A stretch of DNA of 30,193 nt, taken from IMG/VR virus record IMGVR_UViG_3300042154_000181, positions 1-30,193 of that record, one strand, 5' to 3'. This DNA comes from a virus. Of this stretch, positions 16,557 through 23,877 are shown piece after piece. Numbering within the stretch: position 1 is the stretch's first letter; every line of letters starts with the position of its first letter. The notes below the pieces were generated by a model. That model was not told the origin of the DNA. It did not search any database and saw only the letters and a program-made list of their open reading frames with translations. The position numbers and the translations under genes were made by a program.

Positions 16557-17614
16557 GATACTGCTCCATAAACTCTTGTTGTGTTTCCGCTTACCCACGT
16601 AACAGAAAAACCATTTAGCGCAACAGCTTTTCCTCCTGCGCCGCTTGTGTAGCCAAAGCCTTTAAAGCCACCTGATGCTCCCCAGCCACCACCACCAGCG
16701 CCCCCATCTTGGCCTCCAGCGTCTCCGGTAGCGTTTGCAGAACCTCCAGCACCGCCGGTAAATAAAGTTCCTACTCCCCCTGCACCACCCGATCCTGGCA
16801 AAATTCGTCCACCGGCTCCGCCTGATCCACCAAATCCACCCTTACCACTGTCCAGTCCACCGCCACCACCGCCAGCGCCTCCGCCAAAACCCGACGATGT
16901 TGTAGTAACATTAGTGCCATTGGCTCCAGTTGCGCCAGGGCCACCTCCAGTGGCGTTGTAAGCACTATAGTTTGGAGGATTACCACCAAAACCACCACCA
17001 GCGCCACCGCCACCGCCGCCTTGCTGACCAGCAATACCACCTACAGATCCACCACCACCACCGCCAGCAATATAAGCGCCGCCATTTGTGTTGTTTATGG
17101 TTGCAGACATGCTTAGACTTAATGCGGTGCTGCCATTTGAACCCGCTTGAGGGCCACCCGCTACCGTTGTGTTTTGACCACCGCGACCACCGCCACCAAG
17201 AATAAATCCATTATTGACAATAGTTAATGTGTCACCAGTTGTGCCGCCCGAAAGTGTTAACCCAACTCCTGGCACAGCCGATGTGTTACTTGTACTTGCA
17301 TAAACATAAACACCTGAACCAATAGTTACCGTTATATCTGATTTACCAGCGATATATCCACCAATAGCGGATAAGTTTAAAGAAGCATCTGCGGTGTTTG
17401 ATGAATATGTAAATGAAATAGCAACTCTATTTGCTTTTCCGTAAAGCGAACTCATGCTCCAAGCTGTTCCACTGCCACCAACACCAGCAAGAGTACGCAC
17501 GTTGGCTTGATCCATTGTGATTGTTGATGTCAATCCCAAACCAAGTTCTTGAGCAACACTAACAGGGCTGGATGTACCGCCCATGTTCAATGGCCCACTT
17601 GCTGGCATTACCAT
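16553..17614 (-). CDS. Glycine-rich tail fibre tip / adhesin-like protein
   Basis: A 353-residue protein. The N-terminus (MPASGPLNMGG, ELGLGLTSTITMDQANVRTL, then SSLYGK) matches a pattern widely seen at the start of phage tail proteins. Residues 110-310 are extremely glycine-rich, with runs like GGGGGGSVGG and GGAGGGGGGLDS, as in polyglycine-helix adhesin tips that display variable loops. The C-terminus has a NTTRVYGAVS end. The start overlaps the upstream fibre's stop as TAATG and has GGAG eight bases upstream. It is probably a second receptor-binding or fibre-tip protein. Confidence 0.75.
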   Translation of the reverse strand: MVMPASGPLNMGGTSSPVSVAQELGLGLTSTITMDQANVRTLAGVGGSGTAWSMSSLYGKANRVAISFTYSSNTADASLNLSAIGGYIAGKSDITVTIGSGVYVYASTSNTSAVPGVGLTLSGGTTGDTLTIVNNGFILGGGGRGGQNTTVAGGPQAGSNGSTALSLSMSATINNTNGGAYIAGGGGGGSVGGIAGQQGGGGGGAGGGFGGNPPNYSAYNATGGGPGATGANGTNVTTTSSGFGGGAGGGGGGLDSGKGGFGGSGGAGGRILPGSGGAGGVGTLFTGGAGGSANATGDAGGQDGGAGGGGWGASGGFKGFGYTSGAGGKAVALNGFSVTWVSGNTTRVYGAVS

Positions 17615-19956
17615 TATTTAGACTCCAATGCCTTCAATCTTGCTTCAAGATCTACAACACGTTGTGCAAGTTTTACACAAGCTACCAAGGCGGCGTTTCC
17701 GTATGCCACAGACAGGTTGCCATTTTCATCTTCTAAAACTGCGTGTTCCATGATTGGTCGTAATGCTTGTGCTGATACACCGACTTGTGTAATCTCTTCA
17801 TCAATACGATCATATATTCCGTGTTTTACAGTGGCAAGTTGCTCAACAAAATTAGGTTGCAAGTCGCGCCAATTTTTCTTTTTGCGTTCATCCGAATAGG
17901 CTGTGACGTTGGCGGTGGCGGTGACGTTGCCGGAACCATCCCATTGGATTAGCCATGTGCTATCTGCTTTGTTGTAGATGCCACCATAGCCATCGGAAGA
18001 TCGAGCCATCAACGTATTACAGTTTGTGCCAGCAGTATCTTTAAAGTTTAAACCCGCCCAACTTCCCTTTTCTCCCCTTATAGTCATCGCCCCATAAGTT
18101 GCACTTGAGCCACCTGTTGCTGTAAATGTCGTTCCCGACATTGCAATGGTAGTTGCACTTACTGTACCGCCTGATTGGTTTGTTGCTGTTGTAGCAGTAG
18201 CCGCATTACCAGTACAAGAGCCTGATGATCCTGTGACGTTGCCGGTAACATTACCTGTTAAGTTTCCAGCAAACGCTGTGGCTGTGAGCAGTCCAGTGCT
18301 TGGGTTAAATGAAAGCTTAGTGCTGGAAGTCCTGACCGAGGAGAATGAACCTGAGTTTGATGTAGACAGTGCTGGGTAATACGTGGCATTGGTTGTCGTA
18401 TCGTCGGTGATATTTGACCCTGCACTAGCCCATGCAAATGCTGATCCATCCCACTTCAGAAACGTATCAGTTGTTGTTGGCGCAACTGCAAATGCAGATG
18501 CCCCAGATCCTGTTTGATAAGCAATACGATTGGCTCCACCACCAGCAAGATTTGTTGCTGTTGTCGCCGTATCTGCATTACCCACCAATGCCGCTGTAAT
18601 TGTTCCTGCGGTGAAGTTGCCGCTCGCATCTCTCTGAACGATTGCCAGAGCCGTGTTTGCGTTTGTCGAACTTGTCCATGTCGGAACAGATGCGCCGCCA
18701 GATGTAAGAACTTGTCCAGCAGTGCCAGCGACAGAGAAATCAAAAGAGTCTGCTGTTCCGTAAGCAATACCACCAGCAACTGGGGCTGAGGGTATCAGAC
18801 TCTTCTTAACAGCAGAAGCAACTCCAGATCGAGCATCTGATGTGGACAGATACTGTGGGTGGTCATCATCTGTTAACCCAGACAAGTTCCCATGATCTGT
18901 GACAAGAGCCGCAGCCACTCCAACAGAAGAGATACTTCTGATGTCCGTGATGCCCCTTAATCTTGCGTGGGGAGTATTTGAATAGGGGCTGTTAGACTGG
19001 AATATAAGCTTGTACAGCGGCCTGAACTCAACAGATGGGAATCCTGGCAAGTCCAAATCCTCAAACACGGCAGCTTCTGCATTGTTTAGCGTGGACAGAT
19101 TTGATTGGCTGATTACTCCAACTACCGGATAGTTAAGGTTGTTGGTTGCAAGAATCCATGTACACGTGAAGTCTGTATTGGCTACATCAACAAGAGTCCA
19201 AACACCGCCAATAAACAGGTTGTACTGTGGCCTAGCTGTTCCCTGCTTAACGGGATAGTCGGTTGGAGATGTGATTCTCCACTCACTTCCTTCAAGATAC
19301 AGAATTGGTATGCGAGCTGGGCTGTTGAGATCTTGCTCAAATGTATTTGCTGTTGGAGTGTTGGACGAAACAATGTCAATCTGCATGTCCTCGTCAAAGA
19401 ACGTGCCGCCTTCTATCGTTATCTGTGCATCTGCATCTGCACTTCCGTCCCCAGACAAGGTGTATCCACTGGCTGCAAATCCATTTGCTATTGCTGCGCC
19501 GCGAGTTCTGTGAAGGTACTCGTGTGTTTGCCAGTCAAGAGTAACACCATGACGTTCATCGGCAAAGTAAACAGCCTCGTTGTTTGTTGCGTTCCAATAA
19601 ACATAAGATGTTGGCGCATCTTCATCCCACGTGAAGAATGACATCTTTGTTGACAACACGCCAGACGAGCTGAAGTAAATGTAATGAAGGCCAGCAGTGT
19701 CTGGAATAACAACTGTCTGTGCTGTTGTGTAGGTGTACTTCTCGCCCTTACACCAGACAACAAAGTTCGCGCCAACAGGGGTAATCGTGAATGTGCGTGT
19801 ACCCGCATCAAACGAAATCGTTGACTGTGTTTTATCGGCATGGCCCATAGGCTCGCCCATGACAGTCTGCGACTCATTGAGACTGGTTAGGTTGGCATCC
19901 ATCTCCGCATTGGTTAGCGGAGAACCCTTGCCCGAGCGAGTTGTAATTGCGGCCAT
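17614..19956 (-). CDS. Tail fibre/spike with C-terminal S74 intramolecular chaperone
   Basis: A 780-residue protein. The N-terminus (TTRSGKGSPLTNAEMDANL) is a common phage fibre start. A beta-rich body follows, then low-complexity repeats such as GNLTGNVTGNVTGSSG and GNADTATTATN. The last 95 residues are an intramolecular chaperone of the endosialidase type (peptidase S74): AYSDERKKKNWRDL carries the Ser-Asp pair, then GVSAQALRPIMEHAV and a C-terminal coiled coil. In this family the chaperone drives trimer folding and then cuts itself off just before the Ser. This is the largest fibre in the window and the first of three in series. Receptor or substrate is unknown. Confidence 0.85.
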   Translation of the reverse strand: MAAITTRSGKGSPLTNAEMDANLTSLNESQTVMGEPMGHADKTQSTISFDAGTRTFTITPVGANFVVWCKGEKYTYTTAQTVVIPDTAGLHYIYFSSSGVLSTKMSFFTWDEDAPTSYVYWNATNNEAVYFADERHGVTLDWQTHEYLHRTRGAAIANGFAASGYTLSGDGSADADAQITIEGGTFFDEDMQIDIVSSNTPTANTFEQDLNSPARIPILYLEGSEWRITSPTDYPVKQGTARPQYNLFIGGVWTLVDVANTDFTCTWILATNNLNYPVVGVISQSNLSTLNNAEAAVFEDLDLPGFPSVEFRPLYKLIFQSNSPYSNTPHARLRGITDIRSISSVGVAAALVTDHGNLSGLTDDDHPQYLSTSDARSGVASAVKKSLIPSAPVAGGIAYGTADSFDFSVAGTAGQVLTSGGASVPTWTSSTNANTALAIVQRDASGNFTAGTITAALVGNADTATTATNLAGGGANRIAYQTGSGASAFAVAPTTTDTFLKWDGSAFAWASAGSNITDDTTTNATYYPALSTSNSGSFSSVRTSSTKLSFNPSTGLLTATAFAGNLTGNVTGNVTGSSGSCTGNAATATTATNQSGGTVSATTIAMSGTTFTATGGSSATYGAMTIRGEKGSWAGLNFKDTAGTNCNTLMARSSDGYGGIYNKADSTWLIQWDGSGNVTATANVTAYSDERKKKNWRDLQPNFVEQLATVKHGIYDRIDEEITQVGVSAQALRPIMEHAVLEDENGNLSVAYGNAALVACVKLAQRVVDLEARLKALESK

Positions 19957-19960
19957 GTGA

Positions 19961-20410
19961 TTAGCTTACGGTTACAGTCCAAGTGACAGACATTGCATCG
20001 TCTGAACCCTTATTGACAACAGAGAAGACGGTTCGACAAAGCATTGTTCCGCCAGTGCTGTTATTCAAAATGCCAGCCTCTGTTACCGCGCCAGTGCCAG
20101 TGCCAGCAGGGAATGAAGCTGTGTAGGTAACAACAGCGCCGGAAGATGCTGCACTTGCAAGAGCCACACGACCAAGCTGGCTTTCCATGCCTGTATCGCC
20201 AATCGCAGCCGCAGTGGTTCCAGATCCAATAGCCATGTGACTCATCGCAACAGGACTGTTGGTGGTTGTCTTCAGCATACTTGAAGCAATAAATTCCTTG
20301 CCTGCTGTCAGGACAAGGTTTTTGACGCTACGAGTATCTTTGACAAACCCATGCTTGTCAGTGACCACAATGTCAACATGACCCGTAATTTTGATTTCTT
20401 CATTAACCAT
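19961..20410 (-). CDS. Small structural (fibre-associated) protein
   Basis: A 149-residue, beta-rich protein with SVKNLVLTAGKEFIASSML, MAIGSGTTAAAIGDTGMESQLGR and a Thr/Ser-rich C-terminus (TWTVTVS). The IGSGTT...AIGDT...LGR pattern recurs in small phage structural proteins near fibre genes. There is no enzyme motif or signal. GAGG lies six bases before the ATG. Its place between the repeat protein and the large S74 fibre suggests a fibre-attachment or baseplate-like role. Confidence 0.65.
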   Translation of the reverse strand: MVNEEIKITGHVDIVVTDKHGFVKDTRSVKNLVLTAGKEFIASSMLKTTTNSPVAMSHMAIGSGTTAAAIGDTGMESQLGRVALASAASSGAVVTYTASFPAGTGTGAVTEAGILNNSTGGTMLCRTVFSVVNKGSDDAMSVTWTVTVS

Positions 20411-20422
20411 GATTAACCTCGT

Positions 20423-21109
20423 TTAAAAAACATAACCTACACCAACGTAGTCTTCAGCAAAATACGTTAAGTCAACATAGTCTTGCTGCACCAAAATGCC
20501 CGAGTCACTTGTGGAAACAGAATCTGTTCTTGTTTTTGTGAATCCTCGAATGCTTGCATCCGAAGCAGTGACAATGTTTTGAACAGCGTGAGCAAATGCA
20601 AATGTTATTCCGTCAGTGGCTTCCGATGAGTCGTTCATCGCAAACCCATCTTGGAATTGCTTAGAGAAGCTTTTGGCAATTACATCTTCTGGCGTGACAT
20701 ACTCGTATACAAATTTTTCAAATACCTTTGCAAATACGTCATCAACTCCCTGAGTTTCCGCAAAGCTTCTAATTAGAATCAAAGTCCTTGTTAGGCTATC
20801 CAGCAACGTCACCGTATCAGATAGTGGTTTTTCAAAAGACTCAAATACGTAATCGGTAATCAGTGCGCTGTCTGCTAATGACTTAGAAAAAGAAAAAGCC
20901 TTACCATCAGACACTACAGCGGAGTCTGTTATGAAGGCAAACCTTCCTGTGCTATCTAGGCTGGCAAGAACCTGCAAATAAATATATGATATTTCTGAAA
21001 CTGGTATTGATCTCGATACATCAACAACTGGATCTACAACAGACACGGCTGCACGAAGCTTAACGTCTGTTGACGAGACGGTTATTTTTGTAACCGCGAC
21101 CGTAACCAT
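20423..21109 (-). CDS. Repeat-containing structural protein (Asp/Ser repeats)
   Basis: A 228-residue protein. After a Val-rich N-terminal 35 residues, most of it is a loose repeat of about 20-25 residues with hydrophobic-aromatic positions followed by S-D or D-S pairs (for example ITDSAVVSDG, KSLADSALITD, KPLSDTVTLLDS, RTDSVSTSDSG). The C-terminus has QQDYVDLTYFAEDYVGVGY, a motif I associate with phage structural proteins. The start overlaps the previous stop as TAATG. The repeats could form a beta or helical stack in a fibre or spike. Function not known. Confidence 0.65.
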   Translation of the reverse strand: MVTVAVTKITVSSTDVKLRAAVSVVDPVVDVSRSIPVSEISYIYLQVLASLDSTGRFAFITDSAVVSDGKAFSFSKSLADSALITDYVFESFEKPLSDTVTLLDSLTRTLILIRSFAETQGVDDVFAKVFEKFVYEYVTPEDVIAKSFSKQFQDGFAMNDSSEATDGITFAFAHAVQNIVTASDASIRGFTKTRTDSVSTSDSGILVQQDYVDLTYFAEDYVGVGYVF

Positions 21110-21441
21110 TAGAAGTCCTCGCGGATCTTAAATTTCAAAAGATCGTAGACGGTTTGAATCTGCCCATCGCTGAACGTGATTTCAATCTCACCCTCATAAT
21201 CTCCTGCGTCACCTGTCAGCATTGCTGGAGCGGAGGCTGGGTAGAAGGCGACTTGTCCAGCAGAGCCAGATGTCACCGTTCCCGTTACGGTAGCTTGGAG
21301 AGTCGTGCTTCCGACTGGGCGGAATTTCAAAACGACAGTGGCTCCAGTGATGTTGACCGCATCTCCTGTGGTCTCATCGGTGATCGTGCAGACAATGGCT
21401 GGACGAGTGTCGCCTTGAACAAGTTTAATTTTGTCTGTCAT
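21109..21441 (-). CDS. Ig-like virion protein, BppU N-terminal type
   Basis: A 110-residue beta-sandwich-like protein: KLVQGDTRPAIVCTITDE, then GDAVNITGATVVLKFRP and a GDYEGEIEITFSDGQ strand. This order matches the small Ig-like domain of phage baseplate upper proteins (BppU N-terminal family), which acts as a link between tail core and receptor-binding parts. Here it is a stand-alone domain. The gene lies between the adaptor-like genes and the fibre cluster, which suits a linker or decoration function. Confidence 0.7.
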   Translation of the reverse strand: MTDKIKLVQGDTRPAIVCTITDETTGDAVNITGATVVLKFRPVGSTTLQATVTGTVTSGSAGQVAFYPASAPAMLTGDAGDYEGEIEITFSDGQIQTVYDLLKFKIREDF

Positions 21442-22088
21442 GGCTTCCTCAACTGGACTTGTAAAGTAGATCGCACATTGCCGCGCAAGGCTCTCTGTCT
21501 AGCGTCATTCAATCCTGTCATGTAGCGAACCTGATTAAAGTTTGCTGCCTCGTTGTTTGAATAAGGCTTTCCAGGTGTCAGCATCAGCCTTGCCTTTGCG
21601 CCAAACCCAAGAGTCTCGCCCCAGATCTCAAACAAAAAATCAGCAACCTCTGTCACTGTTCGCAGGGGAACGAGAGCCACCCTCATTGTAAGGGCGCTTG
21701 TGTACTTTTGATCCGGAATTGGCAGAATTGTGAAGGTGTCCACATCCTTCTGGGTATATCCGGCGGGTGGGCCACTGCTGGGGTTGTAGCCAGTTATGTT
21801 GGTTCGATAGGCATCCGGCACACCAATACCATCAGGAGCCAAAGCCTCAAGCTCCTGCCCCAGATACCAAACCTTCATGATCTTCTGAATACGGTAGTTT
21901 TTGGGAGGCTCCAGATCGTAATCTGTTATCCCTTCCAAGACGGTGATCGCGTCCATTGTGTCCTGATGGATCAGGCTCTTCTCGCAGAACTCAATGATTG
22001 TGTTGCGTAGAGCGCGGATAGCCATGTCTGACGGGCATCCGGGTACATCGGGAAGGATCTCTGGCAGGAATGATTCGAGTGTCTTCAT
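21438..22088 (-). CDS. Head-tail adaptor-like protein (second)
   Basis: A 216-residue protein with SFLPEILPDVPGCPSDMAIRALRNTIIEFCEKS at the N-terminus, a strand-rich middle (GITDYDLEPPKNYRIQKI and IGVPDAYRTN) and a C-terminal part with GAKARLMLTPGKPYSNNEAANF. This helix, strands, helix plan and the size resemble head-tail connector or tail-tube proteins of short-tailed phages. It overlaps the previous gene as ATGA. Together with the 115-residue protein upstream it probably forms the ring or tube below the portal. Confidence 0.65.
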   Translation of the reverse strand: MKTLESFLPEILPDVPGCPSDMAIRALRNTIIEFCEKSLIHQDTMDAITVLEGITDYDLEPPKNYRIQKIMKVWYLGQELEALAPDGIGVPDAYRTNITGYNPSSGPPAGYTQKDVDTFTILPIPDQKYTSALTMRVALVPLRTVTEVADFLFEIWGETLGFGAKARLMLTPGKPYSNNEAANFNQVRYMTGLNDARQRALRGNVRSTLQVQLRKP

Positions 22089-22432
22089 GTGATTCCCAGC
22101 AGTGCAGACTTAAATTTTTGGTACAGGGTGGCAGACCGACCGTCCACAGCAAACTCATCATCCCGCAACTCGGCGCGGTGGACAACGTAATCGACCATTG
22201 CAAGAAGGTAGTCGTCAGAGATTGGGATCGTGGAAGCAGCCGTATAGCTTGCGAAAGACGTAGTTAGGTTTGACAGAAACAGATCTGGCCTGACTCGACG
22301 AGCCTCGATAAGAGCCGAGCGAGCGTAGCTCATCAACTGGGTCTCCGTATAGCGAGGGATTGGGTTCAACTCAGTGGTTTCGTCATTGAGGAGAACTCGC
22401 GCATCGTCCATTACATTTTGAAATGTTGCCAT
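22085..22432 (-). CDS. Head-tail adaptor-like protein (first)
   Basis: A 115-residue helical protein: ATFQNVMDDARVLLNDE, then RYTETQLMSYARSALIEARRVRPDLF and a C-terminal helix ending in LLGIT. The DARVLLND...ETQL..YARSAL..A...RPDLF pattern matches small phage adaptor proteins (I recall DUF6682-type), which bind the portal ring. The stop overlaps the next start as ATGA. Function is inferred from motif pattern and position. Confidence 0.65.
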   Translation of the reverse strand: MATFQNVMDDARVLLNDETTELNPIPRYTETQLMSYARSALIEARRVRPDLFLSNLTTSFASYTAASTIPISDDYLLAMVDYVVHRAELRDDEFAVDGRSATLYQKFKSALLGIT

Positions 22433-22437
22433 TTATA

Positions 22438-22749
22438 CTACCAAAGTACCTTTCTAGCCCAGTGATTTGCACTGAACACATCATCCTTGGTGGGCTGACC
22501 GCTTTTATTTTTGATGCCTGCTGATCGCGCAAGGTAGTTCTTGCGGCGCTCAGGGTCTTTGTGTTGGGTGAAGTCTTCCATCCCGCGCAGACCAAAGCGA
22601 ACAAGCTTCACTTCTTCGCCTTTCTTGGCAAGAACGACCTTCTTTTGCTTTGCGCCAGCAGGGGCATTCTTTGGCTTGTTGAAGCCATCAAACTCTTGTC
22701 CGCGATAGACGAGCTTGCCACCTTCGCGCTTTATGTCCTTTGCCTTCAT
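22438..22749 (-). CDS. Small basic conserved-looking phage protein
   Basis: A 103-residue, very basic protein with GKLVYRGQEFDGFNKPK, AKKGEEVKLVRFGLRGMEDF, QHKDPERRKNYLARS and a C-terminal SANHWARKVLW. The VRFG..G...H.DPERR..Y.ARS...W.RK.LW pattern is a recurring small phage protein type in head-proximal clusters, but I do not know its function. It could bind DNA or contact the capsid interior. Its start overlaps the preceding small gene's stop (ATGA). Confidence 0.7.
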   Translation of the reverse strand: MKAKDIKREGGKLVYRGQEFDGFNKPKNAPAGAKQKKVVLAKKGEEVKLVRFGLRGMEDFTQHKDPERRKNYLARSAGIKNKSGQPTKDDVFSANHWARKVLW

Positions 22750-22913
22750 GCGGCCTCTTTAAACAGTTTGATGGTGATCTCGTCCTGCACGGAAACCTCG
22801 TCGTCAGTTGGCTTCTTTGGCTTTGGCTCGTCTACGACCACCTCGTACCCCAGCTCCAGCAGCTTCTCGTCGTAGACCACTATCCTGCCCGTGCGCTTGT
22901 TTCTCATGAACAT
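22746..22913 (-). CDS. 55-residue protein overlapping the glycosyltransferase end
   Basis: A short gene: 55 residues from ATG at 22911-22913, with GGGAG six bases before it, to a TGA that overlaps the next ATG. The product starts MFMRNKRTGRIVVYDEKLLE, continues with LGYEVVVDEPKPKKPTDDE and ends in an acidic tail with IKLFKEAA. The regular Lys/Glu-rich pattern, good ribosome site and overlap with the next gene make it more gene-like than the competing glycosyltransferase frame in the same bases. Function not recognised. Confidence 0.7.
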   Translation of the reverse strand: MFMRNKRTGRIVVYDEKLLELGYEVVVDEPKPKKPTDDEVSVQDEITIKLFKEAA

Positions 22914-23832
22914 GTGATTCTCCCAACTGGAATACTGATTCTGGCCTGATTGACTGCAAAGACTCGCAGTTTTTTGAGCATCGCTCGTCCCAACCTCGAT
23001 CTCGCTGCCAATAGCATCCAGTGCATGGCATGTCGGAGCTTATCCCAACGATAGATTCTCCGCAATCAAAAACAAAGTTTTTGTTGGTCGGGCCAAGAAC
23101 AACAACTGCTGGCGTTCCGAGCATTCCGGCCACATGAACCATGCCACTGTCATTGCCGTACAGGATTGTCGCACTGCCGATCAACTCAATCACTTCCTTG
23201 ATTGGCATATCCCAAAGAAATCTGTCCGCAGGAAGCTTCTCGACAAGCTCTCTACCCCTGCCGGAGCCTATGACCACCACTGAATAACCAGATTCTGTCA
23301 ACAGATTCGACAGATCTGTCCATTTTTCTGCATTCCACGACCGGACTGACCAAACACTGAGGGGGGCGATGACCGCCAACTTCTTAATTTTGGGGTACTC
23401 GACCACATTTGCTGGCCTCTTGGCCGTGCAGTCAGGGATCTCGTAATAACGCTGGAGGCTTTTGATGTACCAGTTTGGCCTTGATCCGCCGACAACACCA
23501 GATTTAAGCTGTCCGCCGTAATCAAGATTTGCATTTGCGAAGAGATCTGACTCCTGACAAACACTGACATTAGGATGCGAAACAGCAGAGAGCCAGTCGA
23601 CATGTCTGGTATGGAACGTGACATTAAAACCTTGATCTGCTATCCCGCAAGCCGCATACATTCCGCAAACAGCATCTCCGATACCCAACGCAGAGTTGTA
23701 GAACGTGATGTCCTTCGTCTTCTTTGGCGGGTCTCGTGGATCGTCCTCATACTCTACGAAGTATCCAAACTCAAATAAGGATCTATCGTAAGCATGAAGC
23801 TTGCTGGTTTGTATATTGCGGATGTATCGCAT
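22804..23832 (-). CDS. Glycosyltransferase family 9 (heptosyltransferase-like)
   Basis: About 342 residues. The N-terminal part has a GIGDAV loop (about 50-55). The C-terminal Rossmann domain has APLSVWSVRSWNAEKW, SGYSVVVIGSGRG and the sugar-nucleotide signature YGNDSGMVHVAGMLGTPAVV (about 225-244). A Cys cluster (MPCTGCYW, ERCSKNCESL) then SIRPESVF follows, as at the end of many ADP-heptose:LPS heptosyltransferases. Such enzymes add sugars to lipopolysaccharide cores; here the target could be host surface glycan or a virion protein. I chose the ATG at 23830-23832; an upstream TTG at 23862 lies inside a terminator hairpin. The last 37 codons overlap the 55-residue gene and are Arg/Gly/Ala-rich and not family-like, so the stop may have been lost. 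No ribosome site is seen. Confidence 0.82.
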   Translation of the reverse strand: MRYIRNIQTSKLHAYDRSLFEFGYFVEYEDDPRDPPKKTKDITFYNSALGIGDAVCGMYAACGIADQGFNVTFHTRHVDWLSAVSHPNVSVCQESDLFANANLDYGGQLKSGVVGGSRPNWYIKSLQRYYEIPDCTAKRPANVVEYPKIKKLAVIAPLSVWSVRSWNAEKWTDLSNLLTESGYSVVVIGSGRGRELVEKLPADRFLWDMPIKEVIELIGSATILYGNDSGMVHVAGMLGTPAVVVLGPTNKNFVFDCGESIVGISSDMPCTGCYWQRDRGWDERCSKNCESLQSIRPESVFQLGESHVHEKQAHGQDSGLRREAAGAGVRGGRRRAKAKEAN

Positions 23833-23860
23833 AAAAAGGGAGGAGGCCGAAGCCTCCCCC
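23833..23860 (-). terminator. Intrinsic terminator after the major capsid gene
   Basis: On the minus strand a nine-base-pair stem (one G-U pair) with a TTCG loop, GGGGGAGGC-TTCG-GCCTCCTCCC, is followed by TTTTT. It begins 17 bases after the capsid stop. The T run abuts the ATG of the glycosyltransferase. A terminator right behind the capsid gene is also found in T7 (Tphi), where it lets capsid transcripts exceed downstream ones. Confidence 0.85.
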
Positions 23861-23877
23861 AATTCCTCGGCAACTGC

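Noticed and set aside
13960-17614. Diversity-generating retroelement (variable repeat in a fibre gene)
   Set aside because: No reverse transcriptase gene and no template/variable repeat pair with adenine-specific differences was seen in the window.
13180-19641. Plus-strand or alternative-frame ORFs within the fibre genes (for example 14450-14848, 16930-17205, 19105-19641)
   Set aside because: They are products of repetitive Gly/Ala/Thr codons read in other frames; they have no family-like features and no start signals.
23833-23862. Glycosyltransferase start at TTG (23862)
   Set aside because: The added ten codons are the terminator hairpin itself, and no ribosome site precedes the TTG; the ATG at 23832 is simpler.
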